This document shows positions 44,367-54,540 of a DNA stretch of 64,000 bases, in pieces. Under the pieces are notes generated by a model, which had not been told where the DNA came from, searched no databases, and saw only the letters and a program-made list of their open reading frames with translations. Both the position numbers and the translations under genes were made by a program. Position 1 is the first letter of the stretch, and each line of letters opens with the position of its first letter. Source of the stretch: Rhizobium sp. Pop5 (GTDB lineage Bacteria > Pseudomonadota > Alphaproteobacteria > Rhizobiales > Rhizobiaceae). The stretch is from positions 3,642,001-3,706,000 of the forward strand of contig NZ_CP099399.1 in NCBI RefSeq assembly GCF_024721175.1, read 5' to 3'.

Positions 44367-45566
44367 ATGAACACTTCGGAAAAACTGATCGCCACGGAAC
44401 AGCGGCTCGGTGCCCACAATTACAAGCCGCTCGACGTGGTGCTGACGCGCGGCGAAGGCGTTCATGTCTGGGATACCGACGGCAATCGCTATCTCGATTG
44501 CCTTTCGGCCTATTCGGCCGTCAACCAGGGCCATTGCCACCCGAAGATCCTCGCCGCCATGGTCGAGCAGGCGGGGAGATTGACGCTCACCTCCCGCGCC
44601 TTCCGCAACGACCAACTCGCCTATCTCTATGAAGAGCTGGCGGCGCTGACCGGCTCTCACAAGATCCTGCCGATGAACTCAGGCGCCGAAGCGGTGGAAA
44701 CCGCCATCAAGGCGGTGCGCAAATGGGGATACGAGGTCAAAGGCGTGCCGGAAGGCAAGGCGGAAATCATCGTCTGCGCCGACAATTTCCACGGCCGGAC
44801 GCTGAGCATCGTCAGTTTCTCCACCGATCCCGATGCCCGCACCGGCTTCGGCCCCTATACGCCGGGCTTCCGCACCGTCCCCTTCGGCGATGCCGAGGCA
44901 TTCGAGGCCGCGATCAACGGCAATACCGTGGCTGCCCTGATCGAACCGATCCAGGGCGAAGCCGGCGTCATCATTCCGCCGGCCGGTTATTTCACCCGCA
45001 TCCGTCAACTCTGCACCGATAACAACGTCACGCTCATCCTCGACGAAATCCAGACCGGCCTCGGCCGCACCGGCAAGCTGCTGGCCGAGGAGCATGAAGG
45101 CATCGAGGCCGACGTGACGCTGATCGGCAAGGCACTATCAGGCGGCTTCTATCCCGTATCGGCCGTGCTTTCGAATTCCGAAGTGCTGGGCGTGCTGAAA
45201 CCAGGCCAGCACGGCTCGACCTTCGGCGGCAATCCGCTCGCCTGCGCGGTGGCGCGCACCGCCCTCAAGGTACTCGTGGAAGAAGGCATGATCGAGAACG
45301 CCGCCGTTATGGGCGACTATTTCCTCGAAGGCCTGAGGTCGATCCGCTCGAACATCGTCCGCGACGTGCGCGGCCGCGGCCTGATGATGGCGATCGAACT
45401 GGAGCCCGAGGCCGGCGGCGCGCGGCAATATTGCCATGCGTTGAAAGAGCGCGGCCTTCTCGCCAAGGATACCCATGACAACACGATTCGCCTCGCTCCG
45501 CCATTGGTCATAACGAGGGAGCAGGTCGATTGGGCCGTCTCGCAGATCGAAAAGACGATCAGCTGA
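44367..45566 (+). CDS. rocD: Ornithine aminotransferase
   Basis: A 399-residue class III aminotransferase turning ornithine and 2-oxoglutarate into glutamate semialdehyde and glutamate. PLP lysine K255 lies in GKALSGG, with [11 protein letters not shown] before it, and the family N-terminus [13 protein letters not shown] is typical of ornithine rather than acetylornithine aminotransferase. It begins 42 bases after rocF with GAGGAGAAGG upstream, forming the arginine-to-glutamate route. Confidence 0.94.
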   Translation: MNTSEKLIATEQRLGAHNYKPLDVVLTRGEGVHVWDTDGNRYLDCLSAYSAVNQGHCHPKILAAMVEQAGRLTLTSRAFRNDQLAYLYEELAALTGSHKILPMNSGAEAVETAIKAVRKWGYEVKGVPEGKAEIIVCADNFHGRTLSIVSFSTDPDARTGFGPYTPGFRTVPFGDAEAFEAAINGNTVAALIEPIQGEAGVIIPPAGYFTRIRQLCTDNNVTLILDEIQTGLGRTGKLLAEEHEGIEADVTLIGKALSGGFYPVSAVLSNSEVLGVLKPGQHGSTFGGNPLACAVARTALKVLVEEGMIENAAVMGDYFLEGLRSIRSNIVRDVRGRGLMMAIELEPEAGGARQYCHALKERGLLAKDTHDNTIRLAPPLVITREQVDWAVSQIEKTIS

Positions 45567-45763
45567 AGTAAATCGAGATCGAAAACCTTCGCAATCCGGT
45601 TCCCGATTTAGATTTGGGCAACACTCTTCCGCTAATGTCGTCGATAACCGTAACGATGCTTCGCCGAGCGCAAAGCCATCGCGTGGTGTGAAGGCAAAGC
45701 TCGTCCGCGCCAATGGTGGCGCATCCGCTTCTGCCCTGGCTTACGACAGTTGGGAAGAATTTT

Positions 45764-46240
45764 ATGGCCACGATCAATTCCACTAGCTTCAGCGGCGATA
45801 CGCTCGAGATCATTGCCTTCCGCCTGCATGATCAGGAATTCTGCGTCAAGACCACGACCATCCGCGAAATCCGTGGCTGGGCGCCTTCGACGCCGATCCC
45901 CCATGCGCCGGCCGATGTGATCGGCGTCATGAACCTGCGCGGCTCGGTCATCCCGATCATCGATCTCGCCTACAAACTCGGGATGAAGAGCACTGTTGCC
46001 AACGAGCGCAGTGCCATCGTCGTCGCCGAAGTCCACAGCATGGTCATCGGCATGCTCGTGGACCGCGTCTCTGATATTCTCACCATCTCCTCCAGCCAGG
46101 TCCAGCCGGTGCCCGAAGTAACCGCTTCCTTCGACCGCGCTTATTGCGAAGGCATTATCGCTTCGGAAAATGGTATGATCTGCTTCCTGAACCTCGCCAA
46201 GATGTTCAAGGAAAACGAGACGGATGAATTGGCAGCGTGA
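45764..46240 (+). CDS. cheW: Chemotaxis adaptor CheW
   Basis: A 158-residue CheW: SH3-like double barrel with IIAFRLHDQEFCVKTTTIREI at the start, VMNLRGSVIPIIDLAYKLG and the MLVDRVSDIL segment. It links chemoreceptors to the kinase CheA. The ATG at 45764 gives the normal N-terminus; a longer frame from 45713 is unlikely. It is away from any che operon in the window but 300 bases before a soluble chemoreceptor gene. Confidence 0.93.
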   Translation: MATINSTSFSGDTLEIIAFRLHDQEFCVKTTTIREIRGWAPSTPIPHAPADVIGVMNLRGSVIPIIDLAYKLGMKSTVANERSAIVVAEVHSMVIGMLVDRVSDILTISSSQVQPVPEVTASFDRAYCEGIIASENGMICFLNLAKMFKENETDELAA

Positions 46241-46262
46241 TTCGATGCTGGTTTGAATTTCG

Positions 46263-46288
46263 AAAAGCCGCCTTCGGGCGGTTTTTTA
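46263..46288 (+). terminator. Intrinsic terminator of cheW
   Basis: Stem AAAAGCCGCC / GGCGGTTTTT with the tetraloop TTCG and a long T-run, 22 bases after the cheW stop. It shows that the chemoreceptor gene downstream has its own promoter. Confidence 0.88.
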
Positions 46289-46541
46289 TTGTGCATTACA
46301 CGCCTCTTACTTGCCAACCTTCACTTTTTTCAACAATCGCGAATATAAGCGATGTCTTTTATATCAAAAATTAACCACCAGCCTATCAACATGATTGCGA
46401 AGCATGAGGGTGATACGCCTTCTGGTAGGCAGGATACGACAAACGATTAACGGTTTGTATCCGAGCGCCGACGTTCCTCGCCCGAATTGCCTCGAGGCAA
46501 GACCGAAGCAGCGAAAGCTCAACATTTCAGAGGGACAGGAA
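46289..46541. other. Upstream region of the chemoreceptor gene
   Basis: The cheW-to-receptor gap is 301 bases, including the cheW terminator. The remainder is unusually AT-rich to about 46,390 (for instance CTTTTATATCAAAAATTAACC), which suggests a promoter; a frame opening at 46395 is in phase with the receptor but lacks domain similarity and a binding site, so it was not used as start. Confidence 0.45.
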
Positions 46542-48287
46542 ATGTTTAGTCTATCTTCCGATTCGAAATATATTCTTGACGCCATCTCCAGATCGCAGGC
46601 AATCATCGAATTCGATCTCAAGGGAAACATCCTGACGGCGAACGAGAATTTCTGCAAAGTGCTCGGTTACAACCTGAGCGAGATCATCGGCAAGCATCAC
46701 AGCATGTTCTGCGAACCGGCCTATACGGCAACGCAGGAGTATCGTGAATTCTGGGCCCGCCTCGGACGCGGCGAATATGACGCCGGTTCCTACAAGCGTT
46801 TTGCCAAGGGCAGCAGGGAAATCTGGATCCAGGCGTCCTATAATCCTGTATTCAAGGGCGGAAAGCCGTTCAAGGTCGTCAAGTTTGCGGCTGACATCAC
46901 CGCGGCGAAAAAGAAGGCGGTGGAGGATTCCGGCAAGCTGGAAGCGATCTCGCGGTCGCAGGCGGTCATCGAGTTTACCCCGACAGGCGAGATCCTGACC
47001 GCAAACACCAATTTCTGCAGCGCCATGGGATATTCGCTTGCCGAGGTGACCGGCAGGCACCACAGCATGTTCTGCGATCCTGCCTATGCCAAGACGGAGG
47101 ACTACGCCAACTTCTGGAAGCGGCTGGCGCAGGGCGAATTCATCGCCAACGAATTTGTCCGCTTCGGCAAGGGCGGCCGACAGATCTGGATCCAGGCTGC
47201 CTATAACCCGATCCTTGATGCCGACGGCAAGGTTTACAAGGTCGTGAAATTTGCCACCGACGTCACGGAGCGCATGAGCGCCATTTCCATGCTCGGCACG
47301 GCGCTCCGCCTTCTCTCCGAAGGCGATCTGACAAGGACGGTGGATACGCCTTTCGTCCCGTCGATGGAACAGCTGCGCCACGATTTCAACACCGCCATCG
47401 GCGACCTTGCCGAGACGATGAGAACGATTGGCGAGAATGCCAGTGCGATCGCCACAGGCTCGAGTGAGATCGGCGCATCGGCTGATTCCTTCTCCAAACG
47501 GACGGAACAGCAGGCCGCATCGATCGAAGAGACGGCGGCCGCGCTGGAAGAGATCACCACGACGGTCAACGATTCCAGCCGCCGGGCCGGCGAAGCCGGT
47601 CGCCTCGTGGCCAAGACAAAGCAGGGCGCCGAGCATTCCGGCACCGTGGTCCGCAATGCGGTCGCCGCCATGGACCAGATCGAGCAGTCCTCGCGTGAAA
47701 TCAACAACATCATCGGCGTCATCGACGACATCGCCTTCCAGACCAATCTCCTGGCGCTGAACGCCGGCGTCGAAGCGGCCCGTGCCGGTGAGGCCGGCAA
47801 GGGCTTTGCAGTCGTCGCCCAAGAGGTCCGTGAACTCGCCCAGCGCTCCGCCAAGGCCGCCAAGGAGATCAAGGCGCTCATCAACACCTCGAGCGACCTC
47901 GTCAAGAACGGCGTCAGCCTCGTCGGCGAGACCGGTAGGGCGCTCGAGGAGATCGTCACGCAGGTCGGCGATATCAACGTCAATGTCGAGGCGATCGTCG
48001 AGGCATCGAAAGAACAGGCAACCGGGCTCAAGGAAATCAATCAGGCGGTCAACACGCTTGATCAGGCAACCCAGCAGAATGCCGCGATGGTCGAAGAGAG
48101 CACCGCCGCCAGCCACAGCCTTGCGAGGGAAGCCGAAACGCTGCGTGTCCTGCTGGCGAGATTCCGCCTGCCGGGCGCGGTCGCCGCCGTGAGGCAGCAG
48201 TCAAGTTCACCGGCGCTGCATATCGTTCCGCGTGTCACAGGCATGCGCGGCGCTGCCGCGGTCAATGGGAGCTGGGAAGAATTCTGA
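46542..48287 (+). CDS. Soluble double-PAS methyl-accepting chemotaxis protein
   Basis: A 581-residue chemoreceptor without transmembrane helices, so cytoplasmic. Two PAS domains in tandem (about residues 15-120 and 135-245) share the sequence HHSMFC and IWIQA(S/A)YNP, indicating internal duplication; such PAS pairs often bind haem or flavin. The signalling domain (about 330-545) has the conserved hairpin tip [19 protein letters not shown]. The C-terminus SWEEF is a CheR-tethering pentapeptide. ATG 46542 has AGGGACAGGAA upstream. It likely senses redox or energy state and works with the neighbouring CheW. Confidence 0.93.
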   Translation: MFSLSSDSKYILDAISRSQAIIEFDLKGNILTANENFCKVLGYNLSEIIGKHHSMFCEPAYTATQEYREFWARLGRGEYDAGSYKRFAKGSREIWIQASYNPVFKGGKPFKVVKFAADITAAKKKAVEDSGKLEAISRSQAVIEFTPTGEILTANTNFCSAMGYSLAEVTGRHHSMFCDPAYAKTEDYANFWKRLAQGEFIANEFVRFGKGGRQIWIQAAYNPILDADGKVYKVVKFATDVTERMSAISMLGTALRLLSEGDLTRTVDTPFVPSMEQLRHDFNTAIGDLAETMRTIGENASAIATGSSEIGASADSFSKRTEQQAASIEETAAALEEITTTVNDSSRRAGEAGRLVAKTKQGAEHSGTVVRNAVAAMDQIEQSSREINNIIGVIDDIAFQTNLLALNAGVEAARAGEAGKGFAVVAQEVRELAQRSAKAAKEIKALINTSSDLVKNGVSLVGETGRALEEIVTQVGDINVNVEAIVEASKEQATGLKEINQAVNTLDQATQQNAAMVEESTAASHSLAREAETLRVLLARFRLPGAVAAVRQQSSSPALHIVPRVTGMRGAAAVNGSWEEF

Positions 48288-48319
48288 TTTAAACTCTGCC
48301 CGTCTATTCGCACGGTATG

Positions 48320-48353
48320 AAGCGCGCCGCGGAAAACCAGCGGCGCGCTTTTG
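48320..48353 (+). terminator. Intrinsic terminator of the chemoreceptor gene
   Basis: An 11-bp perfect stem AAGCGCGCCGC / GCGGCGCGCTT, nine-base loop and short T-run, about 30 bases after the stop. It also lies just beyond the end of the formate dehydrogenase operon and may serve both strands. Confidence 0.8.
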
Positions 48354-48360
48354 TGGTTGA

Positions 48361-48606
48361 TTACCGGACCTGGCTTGCTTCAGCCTCCGGTTTGCGGATC
48401 AGGGGCGCGGCCTGAAGCACCAGCGCATCCAGGCCGTTTTCGTCCTTTTCCAGAATTTCGAACAATTGCCGCCGCATGCGCGGCTCCCAGAATTTGTTGA
48501 TATGGGTGGCAACACCCTCCACAGCCTCGCTGGCCGGCTGGCTTTTGAAGAAGGTGGCGATCTGGTTCGCCATATAGACGAGCTTGGTCTTGGTATCATG
48601 CGACAT
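48361..48606 (-). CDS. fdsD: Formate dehydrogenase subunit delta
   Basis: An 81-residue protein of the FdsD family: KLVYMANQIATFFKSQP and HINKFWEPRMRRQL are the conserved helices. It is the small subunit of soluble NAD-dependent formate dehydrogenases and appears to aid stability or maturation of the molybdenum enzyme. Its start lies 11 bases inside the end of fdhD. Last gene of the fds operon. Confidence 0.9.
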   Translation of the reverse strand: MSHDTKTKLVYMANQIATFFKSQPASEAVEGVATHINKFWEPRMRRQLFEILEKDENGLDALVLQAAPLIRKPEAEASQVR

Positions 48607-49420
48607 CGGCGATACTTCCGGGCGAGATGCGGTGGGGGTGAGTAAAAATCTCGAAGTCCTCGCCGCGCACCAGCGCGACGAGGGTCATGCCGGCCTCTTC
48701 GGCCGTACGGATGGCAAGCGCTGTCGGCGCTGAAATGGCAATGAGCACCGGGCTGCCGAGGATCGCCGCCTTCTGCACCATTTCGACGGAGAGCCGGCTG
48801 GTGACGACGACGGCGCCTTCCGCGCCTCTTTCATCGGCGCGGATGACCGCGCCGCAAAGCTTGTCCAGCGCATTGTGCCGGCCGACATCTTCGCGCACCG
48901 CAGTCAGTCCCTTGTCGGGTCGATAGAAACCGGCGCCGTGCACCGCTCGTGTCTCCCGATGCAACGGCTGTGCTTCGTTGAGAAGCGCAACGGCGCGCAC
49001 GATTTCCGCATGCGATAGCGCCAACAGAGATGCCGAGACGTCGGGCACCAGCCGCACCGCCTGCTCGATCGATTCGATGCCGCAGAGCCCGCAGCCGACT
49101 GGCCCGGCCATGCTGCGGCGGCGTGCCCGCAGCCTGTCGGCGACGTCGTCGGCAAGGCTCACCTGCACGTCGATGCCCTGCTCGCCCTCGACAATCTCGA
49201 CACCCGAAACCTCCGCCCGCTCGGTGATGATGCCTTCGGTCAGACTAAACCCGACGGCAAAATCCTCGAGATCATCAGGCGTTGCCATCATCACCGCATG
49301 CGTACTGCCGCCATAGGAAAAGGCGATTGGCACTTCCTCGGGCACGATGCGCGAACCGGCCTGCACAATGCCATTGCGGCGGGCGGTTTCGGCAGCACGG
49401 GCGGTGATCGTGAAGGTCAT
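48596..49420 (-). CDS. fdhD: Sulphur carrier protein FdhD (formate dehydrogenase maturation)
   Basis: A 274-residue accessory protein that passes sulphur from a cysteine desulphurase to the molybdenum cofactor of formate dehydrogenase. The persulphide loop CGLCG is visible (GPVGCGLCGIES), as are the front EEVPIAFSYGG and EDVGRHNALDK. ATG 49420 (MTFTITARA) is chosen over the longer frame to 49516, which overlaps the gap after fdsA. Also called fdsC when encoded in fds operons. It is between fdsA and fdsD. Confidence 0.92.
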   Translation of the reverse strand: MTFTITARAAETARRNGIVQAGSRIVPEEVPIAFSYGGSTHAVMMATPDDLEDFAVGFSLTEGIITERAEVSGVEIVEGEQGIDVQVSLADDVADRLRARRRSMAGPVGCGLCGIESIEQAVRLVPDVSASLLALSHAEIVRAVALLNEAQPLHRETRAVHGAGFYRPDKGLTAVREDVGRHNALDKLCGAVIRADERGAEGAVVVTSRLSVEMVQKAAILGSPVLIAISAPTALAIRTAEEAGMTLVALVRGEDFEIFTHPHRISPGSIADVA

Positions 49421-49457
49421 GATGCATGCTCTCCCCTGCCAGACCGCCCCAGCATCG

Positions 49458-52337
49458 TCACTCCGCCGCTTCCAGCTTGCCGGCGATGCGACGCGATTGC
49501 CGCGCCTGCTCGTCATATTCGCGCTGCCAGTCGCTCGGCCCGTTGGAGGGCGAGACTTGCACCGCCGTCACTTTATACTCAGGGCAATTCGTCGCCCAGT
49601 CGGAGTAGTCGGTGGTGATCACGTTCGCCTGCGTGCCGGGATGATGGAAGGTCGTGTAGACGACACCGGGCGCAACGCGATCGGTAATCAGAGCCCGAAG
49701 CGTGGTGTCGCCGGAGCGGCTGACGAGCTTCACCCAGTCGCCGTCTCGAATGCCGCGCTGCTCGGCATCATGCGCGTGAATTTCCAGCCGGTCTTCCGCA
49801 TGCCAGGCGACATTCTCGGTCCGTCGCGTCTGCGCGCCGACATTGTAGTGACTGAGGATGCGCCCGGTGGTGAGCAGCAGCGGGAAGCGCGGGCCGGTGC
49901 GCTCGTCGGTCGCCACATATTCCGTGCGGATGAACTTGCCCTTCCCGCGCACGAAGCCGTTCACATGCATGATCGGCGAGCCGAGCGGGTTCTTTTCGTT
50001 ACAGGGCCACTGCACCGACCCCATTTTTTCGAGATAGTCGTAGGAAACAAGCGCGAAACTCGGCGTCGTCGCGGCAATCTCGTCCATGATCTCGGAGGGA
50101 TGCGCATAATTCCAGTCGAGCCCCATCGCCTGGGCGAGCTTTTGCGTCACCTCCCAGTCGCCATAGCCGTTGCGCGGCGACATCACCTTGCGCACGCGGT
50201 TGATGCGCCGCTCCGCATTGGTGAAGGTGCCGTCCTTCTCGAGGAAGGTCGAGCCGGGCAGGAAGACATGGGCGTAATTGGCGGTCTCGTTCAGGAAGAG
50301 GTCCTGCACGACGACGCATTCCATGGCGGCAAGACCGGCTGCGACATGCTTGGTATCGGGGTCGGACTGGAGAATATCCTCGCCCTGGATATAGAGGCCT
50401 TTGAACGAGCCGTCGACCGCCGCATCCAGCATGTTCGGTATGCGCAGGCCCGGCTCGTTGTTGAGCTTCACGCCCCAGAGCTTTTCGAAGATATCGCGCG
50501 TCGCATCGTCGGAAATGTGCCGGTAGCCCGGCAGCTCGTGCGGGAAGGAGCCCATGTCGCAGGAGCCCTGCACGTTGTTCTGGCCACGCAGCGGGTTCAC
50601 GCCCACACCCGGGCGGCCGATATTGCCGGTCGCCATCGCGAGGTTGGCGATCGCCATGACGGTGGTCGAGCCCTGGCTATGTTCGGTGACCCCGAGGCCG
50701 TAATAGATCGCGCCGTTACCACCCTTGGCGTAGAGCCTCGCCGCGCCGCGCAGATCCGCCGCCGGCACGCCGGTGAACATCTCGGTCTGCTCGGGGCTGT
50801 GCTGCGGCTCAGCGACGAAGGCCGCCCAGTCTTCAAACTCCGACCAGTCGCAGCGCTCGCGAATGAACCTCTCGTCGTAAAGCCCTTCGGTGACGATCAC
50901 ATGTGCCAGCGCCGTCATGACGGCGACATTGGTCCCCGGCTTCAGAGGCAGGTGGTAGGAGGCCTCAACATGCGGCGAGCGGACGATGTCGGTGCGGCGC
51001 GGATCGATGACGATGAGCTTGGCGCCCTGGCGCAGCCGCTTCTTCAGCCGCGAGCCGAACACCGGATGTCCGTCCGTCGGATTGGCGCCGATGATGACGA
51101 CGACATCGGACTGTTCGACGCTGTCGAAATCCTGCGTGCCCGCCGACGTGCCGAACGCCTGGCCGAGGCCATAGCCGGTCGGCGAATGGCAGACCCGGGC
51201 GCAGGTATCGACGTTGTTGTTGCCGAAACCGGCACGGACCAGCTTCTGCACCAGATAGGTTTCTTCATTGGTGCAGCGTGAGGAGGTGATGCCGCCGATC
51301 GCCTCGCGGCCGTGTTGATACTGGATGCGGCGGAATTCCGACGCCACATGCGCGAAAGCTTCGTCCCAGCTTACCTCCCGCCAGGGATCGCTGACCTTTT
51401 CGCGGATCATCGGATTGAGGATGCGGTCCTTATGGGTGGAATAACCGTAGGCGAAACGGCCTTTGACGCAGGAATGCCCGCGATTGGCCTGGCCGTCCTT
51501 CCACGGCACCATGCGCACCAGTTCTTCGCCGCGCATTTCCGCCTTGAAGGAGCAGCCAACGCCGCAATAGGCGCAGGTGGTGACGGCCGAATGCTCCGGC
51601 TGGCCGATCTGGATGACCGACTTTTCCGTCAGTGTCGCCGTCGGACAGGCCTGAACGCAGGCGCCGCAGGAAACGCATTCGGAATCGATGAACTGCTCGT
51701 GCATGCCCGATGAAACGCGCGAGCCGAAACCACGCCCCTCGATCGTCAGCGCGAAGGTGCCCTGCACTTCCTCGCAGGCGCGCACGCAGAGCGAACAGAC
51801 GATGCACTTGGAAGGATCATAGGTGAAATAGGGATTGGACTCGTCCTTCGGCAGCCATTTCAGATTGATGTCGCCGTTGTTGCGGGCCTTGACGTGATTG
51901 TCGCCCTCATAGCCGTAGCGCACGTCGCGAAGGCCGACGGCGCCCGCCATGTCCTGCAATTGGCAATCGCCGTTGGCAGCGCAGGTAAGACAGTCGAGCG
52001 GATGGTCGGAGATATAGAGCTCCATCACGCCGCGGCGGATATCCTTGAGCCGCCCCGTCTGCGTGTGTACCACCATGTTTGCCGCCACTGGCGTCGTGCA
52101 GGAGGCAGGCGTGCCGGCACGGCCCTCGATCTCGACGAGACAAAGCCGGCAGGAACCGAAGGCATCGACCATATCGGTGGCGCAGAGCTTCGGCACCTCA
52201 ATGCCCGCCTCCATCGAGGCGCGCATGACGGAGGTTCCCTCAGGCACGCTGATCTGCTGTCCGTCGATGGTGAGCGTCACCATGGTCTCGGATTTCGAAG
52301 CGGGAGTGCCGTAGTCGATTTCATGGATGAGAGACAT
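49458..52337 (-). CDS. fdsA: Formate dehydrogenase alpha subunit (molybdenum, NAD-dependent)
   Basis: A 959-residue catalytic subunit oxidising formate to CO2. Order: N-terminal [2Fe-2S] ferredoxin-like domain with CRLCLVEIEG, a [4Fe-4S] NuoG-like Cys/His cluster region, two ferredoxin clusters (CIVCSLCVRAC and CVSCGACVQAC), then the bis-MGD molybdopterin domain beginning CAYCGVGC. The molybdenum ligand is a cysteine (RVCHSPTGYG, near residue 383), not selenocysteine. ATG 52337 gives MSLIHEIDYG. It is O2-tolerant by family. Operon: fdsG-fdsB-fdsA-fdhD-fdsD. Confidence 0.95.
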   Translation of the reverse strand: MSLIHEIDYGTPASKSETMVTLTIDGQQISVPEGTSVMRASMEAGIEVPKLCATDMVDAFGSCRLCLVEIEGRAGTPASCTTPVAANMVVHTQTGRLKDIRRGVMELYISDHPLDCLTCAANGDCQLQDMAGAVGLRDVRYGYEGDNHVKARNNGDINLKWLPKDESNPYFTYDPSKCIVCSLCVRACEEVQGTFALTIEGRGFGSRVSSGMHEQFIDSECVSCGACVQACPTATLTEKSVIQIGQPEHSAVTTCAYCGVGCSFKAEMRGEELVRMVPWKDGQANRGHSCVKGRFAYGYSTHKDRILNPMIREKVSDPWREVSWDEAFAHVASEFRRIQYQHGREAIGGITSSRCTNEETYLVQKLVRAGFGNNNVDTCARVCHSPTGYGLGQAFGTSAGTQDFDSVEQSDVVVIIGANPTDGHPVFGSRLKKRLRQGAKLIVIDPRRTDIVRSPHVEASYHLPLKPGTNVAVMTALAHVIVTEGLYDERFIRERCDWSEFEDWAAFVAEPQHSPEQTEMFTGVPAADLRGAARLYAKGGNGAIYYGLGVTEHSQGSTTVMAIANLAMATGNIGRPGVGVNPLRGQNNVQGSCDMGSFPHELPGYRHISDDATRDIFEKLWGVKLNNEPGLRIPNMLDAAVDGSFKGLYIQGEDILQSDPDTKHVAAGLAAMECVVVQDLFLNETANYAHVFLPGSTFLEKDGTFTNAERRINRVRKVMSPRNGYGDWEVTQKLAQAMGLDWNYAHPSEIMDEIAATTPSFALVSYDYLEKMGSVQWPCNEKNPLGSPIMHVNGFVRGKGKFIRTEYVATDERTGPRFPLLLTTGRILSHYNVGAQTRRTENVAWHAEDRLEIHAHDAEQRGIRDGDWVKLVSRSGDTTLRALITDRVAPGVVYTTFHHPGTQANVITTDYSDWATNCPEYKVTAVQVSPSNGPSDWQREYDEQARQSRRIAGKLEAAE

Positions 52338-52388
52338 GGTCGGCCTCCTGTATGGAAATGGAATTGAGCAAGTCACGCCAGAACGATG

Positions 52389-53945
52389 TCATTCGGCGGC
52401 CTCCACGATCGGCGCCGGAGAAAAATCCTCCGGAAAATGCGTCATGGCGCTTACGACGGGATAGGGCGTGAAACCGCCCAGCGCGCAGAGCGAGCCGAAC
52501 TTCATCGTGTTGCAGAGATCGGCAAGCAGCACCCGGTTCTTCTCCGGCTCGATGCCTTGAGCAATCTTGTCCACCGTCTCCACCCCGCGCGTCGATCCGA
52601 TACGGCAGGGCGTGCACTTGCCGCAGCTTTCGACGGCGCAGAATTCCATGGCGAAACGCGCCTGCTTCAGCATGTCGGCCGTATCGTCAAAAACGACGAG
52701 GCCGGCATGACCGATGAGCCCGTCTTTGGCGGCGAAAGCTTCGTAATCGAAAGGCGTGTCGAACAGCGCCCGCGGGAAATAGGCGCCGAGCGGCCCGCCG
52801 ACCTGCACGGCCTTGACCGGCCGGCCCGTCGCGGTGCCGCCGCCAATCCGATCGACGATATCGCCGAGCGAAAGACCGAATGCCGTCTCGTAAAGCCCGC
52901 CGTACCGGACATTGCCGGCAATCTGCAGCGGGATCGTGCCGCGCGAGCGGCCCATGCCGAAATCGCGGTAGAAGGCGGCGCCCTTTTCCATGATGACGGG
53001 CACGGAGGCGAGCGAGATCACGTTATTGATGACGGTCGGACAGTCAAACAGCCCCTTATGCGCCGGCAAGGGCGGCTTGGCGCGCACGATGCCGCGCTTG
53101 CCTTCGAGACTGTTCAGCAGGGCAGTTTCCTCGCCGCAGACATAGGCGCCGGCGCCGGTGCGGACCTCCATATCGAAGGCGCGGCCCGAGCCGAGCACCG
53201 AGAGGCCGAGAATACCGGCCTGCCGGGCGATGCCGATGGCCGCCGTCATCGCCGCGATCGCATGCGGATATTCCGAACGTGTATAGACGAAGCCCTTGGT
53301 CGCTCCGGTCGCGAGCCCGGCGATCGCCATGCCCTCGATCAGCACGAAGGGATCGCCTTCCATGATCATTCTGTCGGCAAAGGTGCCGCTGTCGCCCTCA
53401 TCGGCATTGCAGACGATATATTTGCGGTCCCCGGCGGCATCGAGAACGGTTTTCCACTTGATGCCCGTCGGGAAGCCCGCGCCGCCGCGTCCGCGAAGGC
53501 CCGAATCGGTGACTTCCTTGACGACTTCGGCTGGCGTCATCGAAACGGCGCGGCGAAGGCCGGCAAGGCCGCCATGCGCTTCATAGTCCACGAGCGAAAG
53601 CGGATCGGTGATGCCGCAGCGGGCGAAGGTCAGGCGGGTCTGTTCCTTCAGGAACGGGAGGTCTTCAACCTCCCCGAGACAGAGTGAATGGCCGCCGCCG
53701 CTCATCATCCCGGCGTCGAACAAGGCGGGCACGTCTTTCGCCTTCACCGGGCCGTAGCCGATGCGCTTGCCGGCAACCTCGACTTCAACAAGCGGTTCCA
53801 GCCAGAACATTCCGCGCGAGCCGTTGCGCACGATCTCGGCATCGAAGCCGCGGGCGGCGATCTCCTGGGCAATCGCCTTTGCCACCTTTTCGGCTCCGAG
53901 CGCCAGCGCAGCGGCGTCGCGCGGAACATAAATCTTGATTGTCAT
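52389..53945 (-). CDS. fdsB: Formate dehydrogenase beta subunit (FMN, NAD site)
   Basis: A 518-residue NuoF-like subunit passing electrons from the iron-sulphur chain to NAD. The N-terminal 120 residues are a thioredoxin-like domain without the cluster cysteines, then the FMN/NADH domain (GLRGRGGAGFPTG and NADEGDSGTFADR) and a [4Fe-4S] motif SCGKCTPCRIG near the end. ATG 53945 overlaps the fdsG stop by four bases. A 51-base gap separates it from fdsA. Confidence 0.94.
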   Translation of the reverse strand: MTIKIYVPRDAAALALGAEKVAKAIAQEIAARGFDAEIVRNGSRGMFWLEPLVEVEVAGKRIGYGPVKAKDVPALFDAGMMSGGGHSLCLGEVEDLPFLKEQTRLTFARCGITDPLSLVDYEAHGGLAGLRRAVSMTPAEVVKEVTDSGLRGRGGAGFPTGIKWKTVLDAAGDRKYIVCNADEGDSGTFADRMIMEGDPFVLIEGMAIAGLATGATKGFVYTRSEYPHAIAAMTAAIGIARQAGILGLSVLGSGRAFDMEVRTGAGAYVCGEETALLNSLEGKRGIVRAKPPLPAHKGLFDCPTVINNVISLASVPVIMEKGAAFYRDFGMGRSRGTIPLQIAGNVRYGGLYETAFGLSLGDIVDRIGGGTATGRPVKAVQVGGPLGAYFPRALFDTPFDYEAFAAKDGLIGHAGLVVFDDTADMLKQARFAMEFCAVESCGKCTPCRIGSTRGVETVDKIAQGIEPEKNRVLLADLCNTMKFGSLCALGGFTPYPVVSAMTHFPEDFSPAPIVEAAE

Positions 53946-54421
53946 CGGCGAACCTCCGCGACGAGTTCTGCCGCAACCTGATCGTCCACCCGGCCGTAAA
54001 CCTCGCCGTCCAGCATCGCCGACGGGGCGCAGGCGCAAAGCCCGAGACAATAGACCGGTTCCAGCGTGACGCTGCCGTCGAGCGTCGTCTGATGAAAATC
54101 GATACCGAGCAGCGTCTTGACGCGCTCGGCAACCGCATCACCGCCCATCGACTGACAGGCTTCGGCGCGACAGAGCTTCAGCACATGCCGCCCGGCGGGA
54201 TGATCGCGATAATCGTGATAGAAGGTCATCACGCCATGGACCTCGGCGCGAGAGAGGTTCAGCTCCTCTGCAATCACAGGCAAGGCTTCCTGCGGCACAT
54301 AGCCGAATTCTTCTTGAACTCCGTGCAGAATCGGAAGCAGCGGCCCTTCGAGGTAGCGCAAATCGGCCACGATGGCACGAGTGCGCGTTGCAATATCGCC
54401 TTCGGCGATATGAATGGTCAT
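53942..54421 (-). CDS. fdsG: Formate dehydrogenase gamma subunit (NuoE-like)
   Basis: A 159-residue [2Fe-2S] protein. The cluster cysteines are in LCRAEACQSMG and CLGLCACAP; an N-terminal helical part (LPILHGVQEEFGYVPQEALP) is as in NuoE. First gene of the operon; ATG 54421 is chosen because upstream residues of the longer frame are not NuoE-like. A LysR-type regulator gene lies 134 bases further upstream on the same strand. Confidence 0.93.
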   Translation of the reverse strand: MTIHIAEGDIATRTRAIVADLRYLEGPLLPILHGVQEEFGYVPQEALPVIAEELNLSRAEVHGVMTFYHDYRDHPAGRHVLKLCRAEACQSMGGDAVAERVKTLLGIDFHQTTLDGSVTLEPVYCLGLCACAPSAMLDGEVYGRVDDQVAAELVAEVRR

Positions 54422-54540
54422 AAGGCAGCCCTCCCGACGGCTTGCTCGTTGCGGAATGGCGGACCTCCCCAGCCGAGTGCATTCCTCGGCGAAGCATGGC
54501 AAGGAAGCCGCTGACGATCAATAAAGCTGTTCTGTTGGTC

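Noticed and set aside
46551..48116. A 521-residue minus-strand frame opposite the chemoreceptor gene
   Set aside because: Shadow frame; the plus strand encodes clear PAS and signalling domains.
51150..51200. Selenocysteine codon in formate dehydrogenase
   Set aside because: The molybdenum ligand position is encoded as cysteine; there is no in-frame TGA and no SECIS need.
49347..51281. A 644-residue plus-strand frame opposite fdsA
   Set aside because: Antisense shadow of a well-supported molybdoenzyme gene; low-complexity His/Arg content and no domain.
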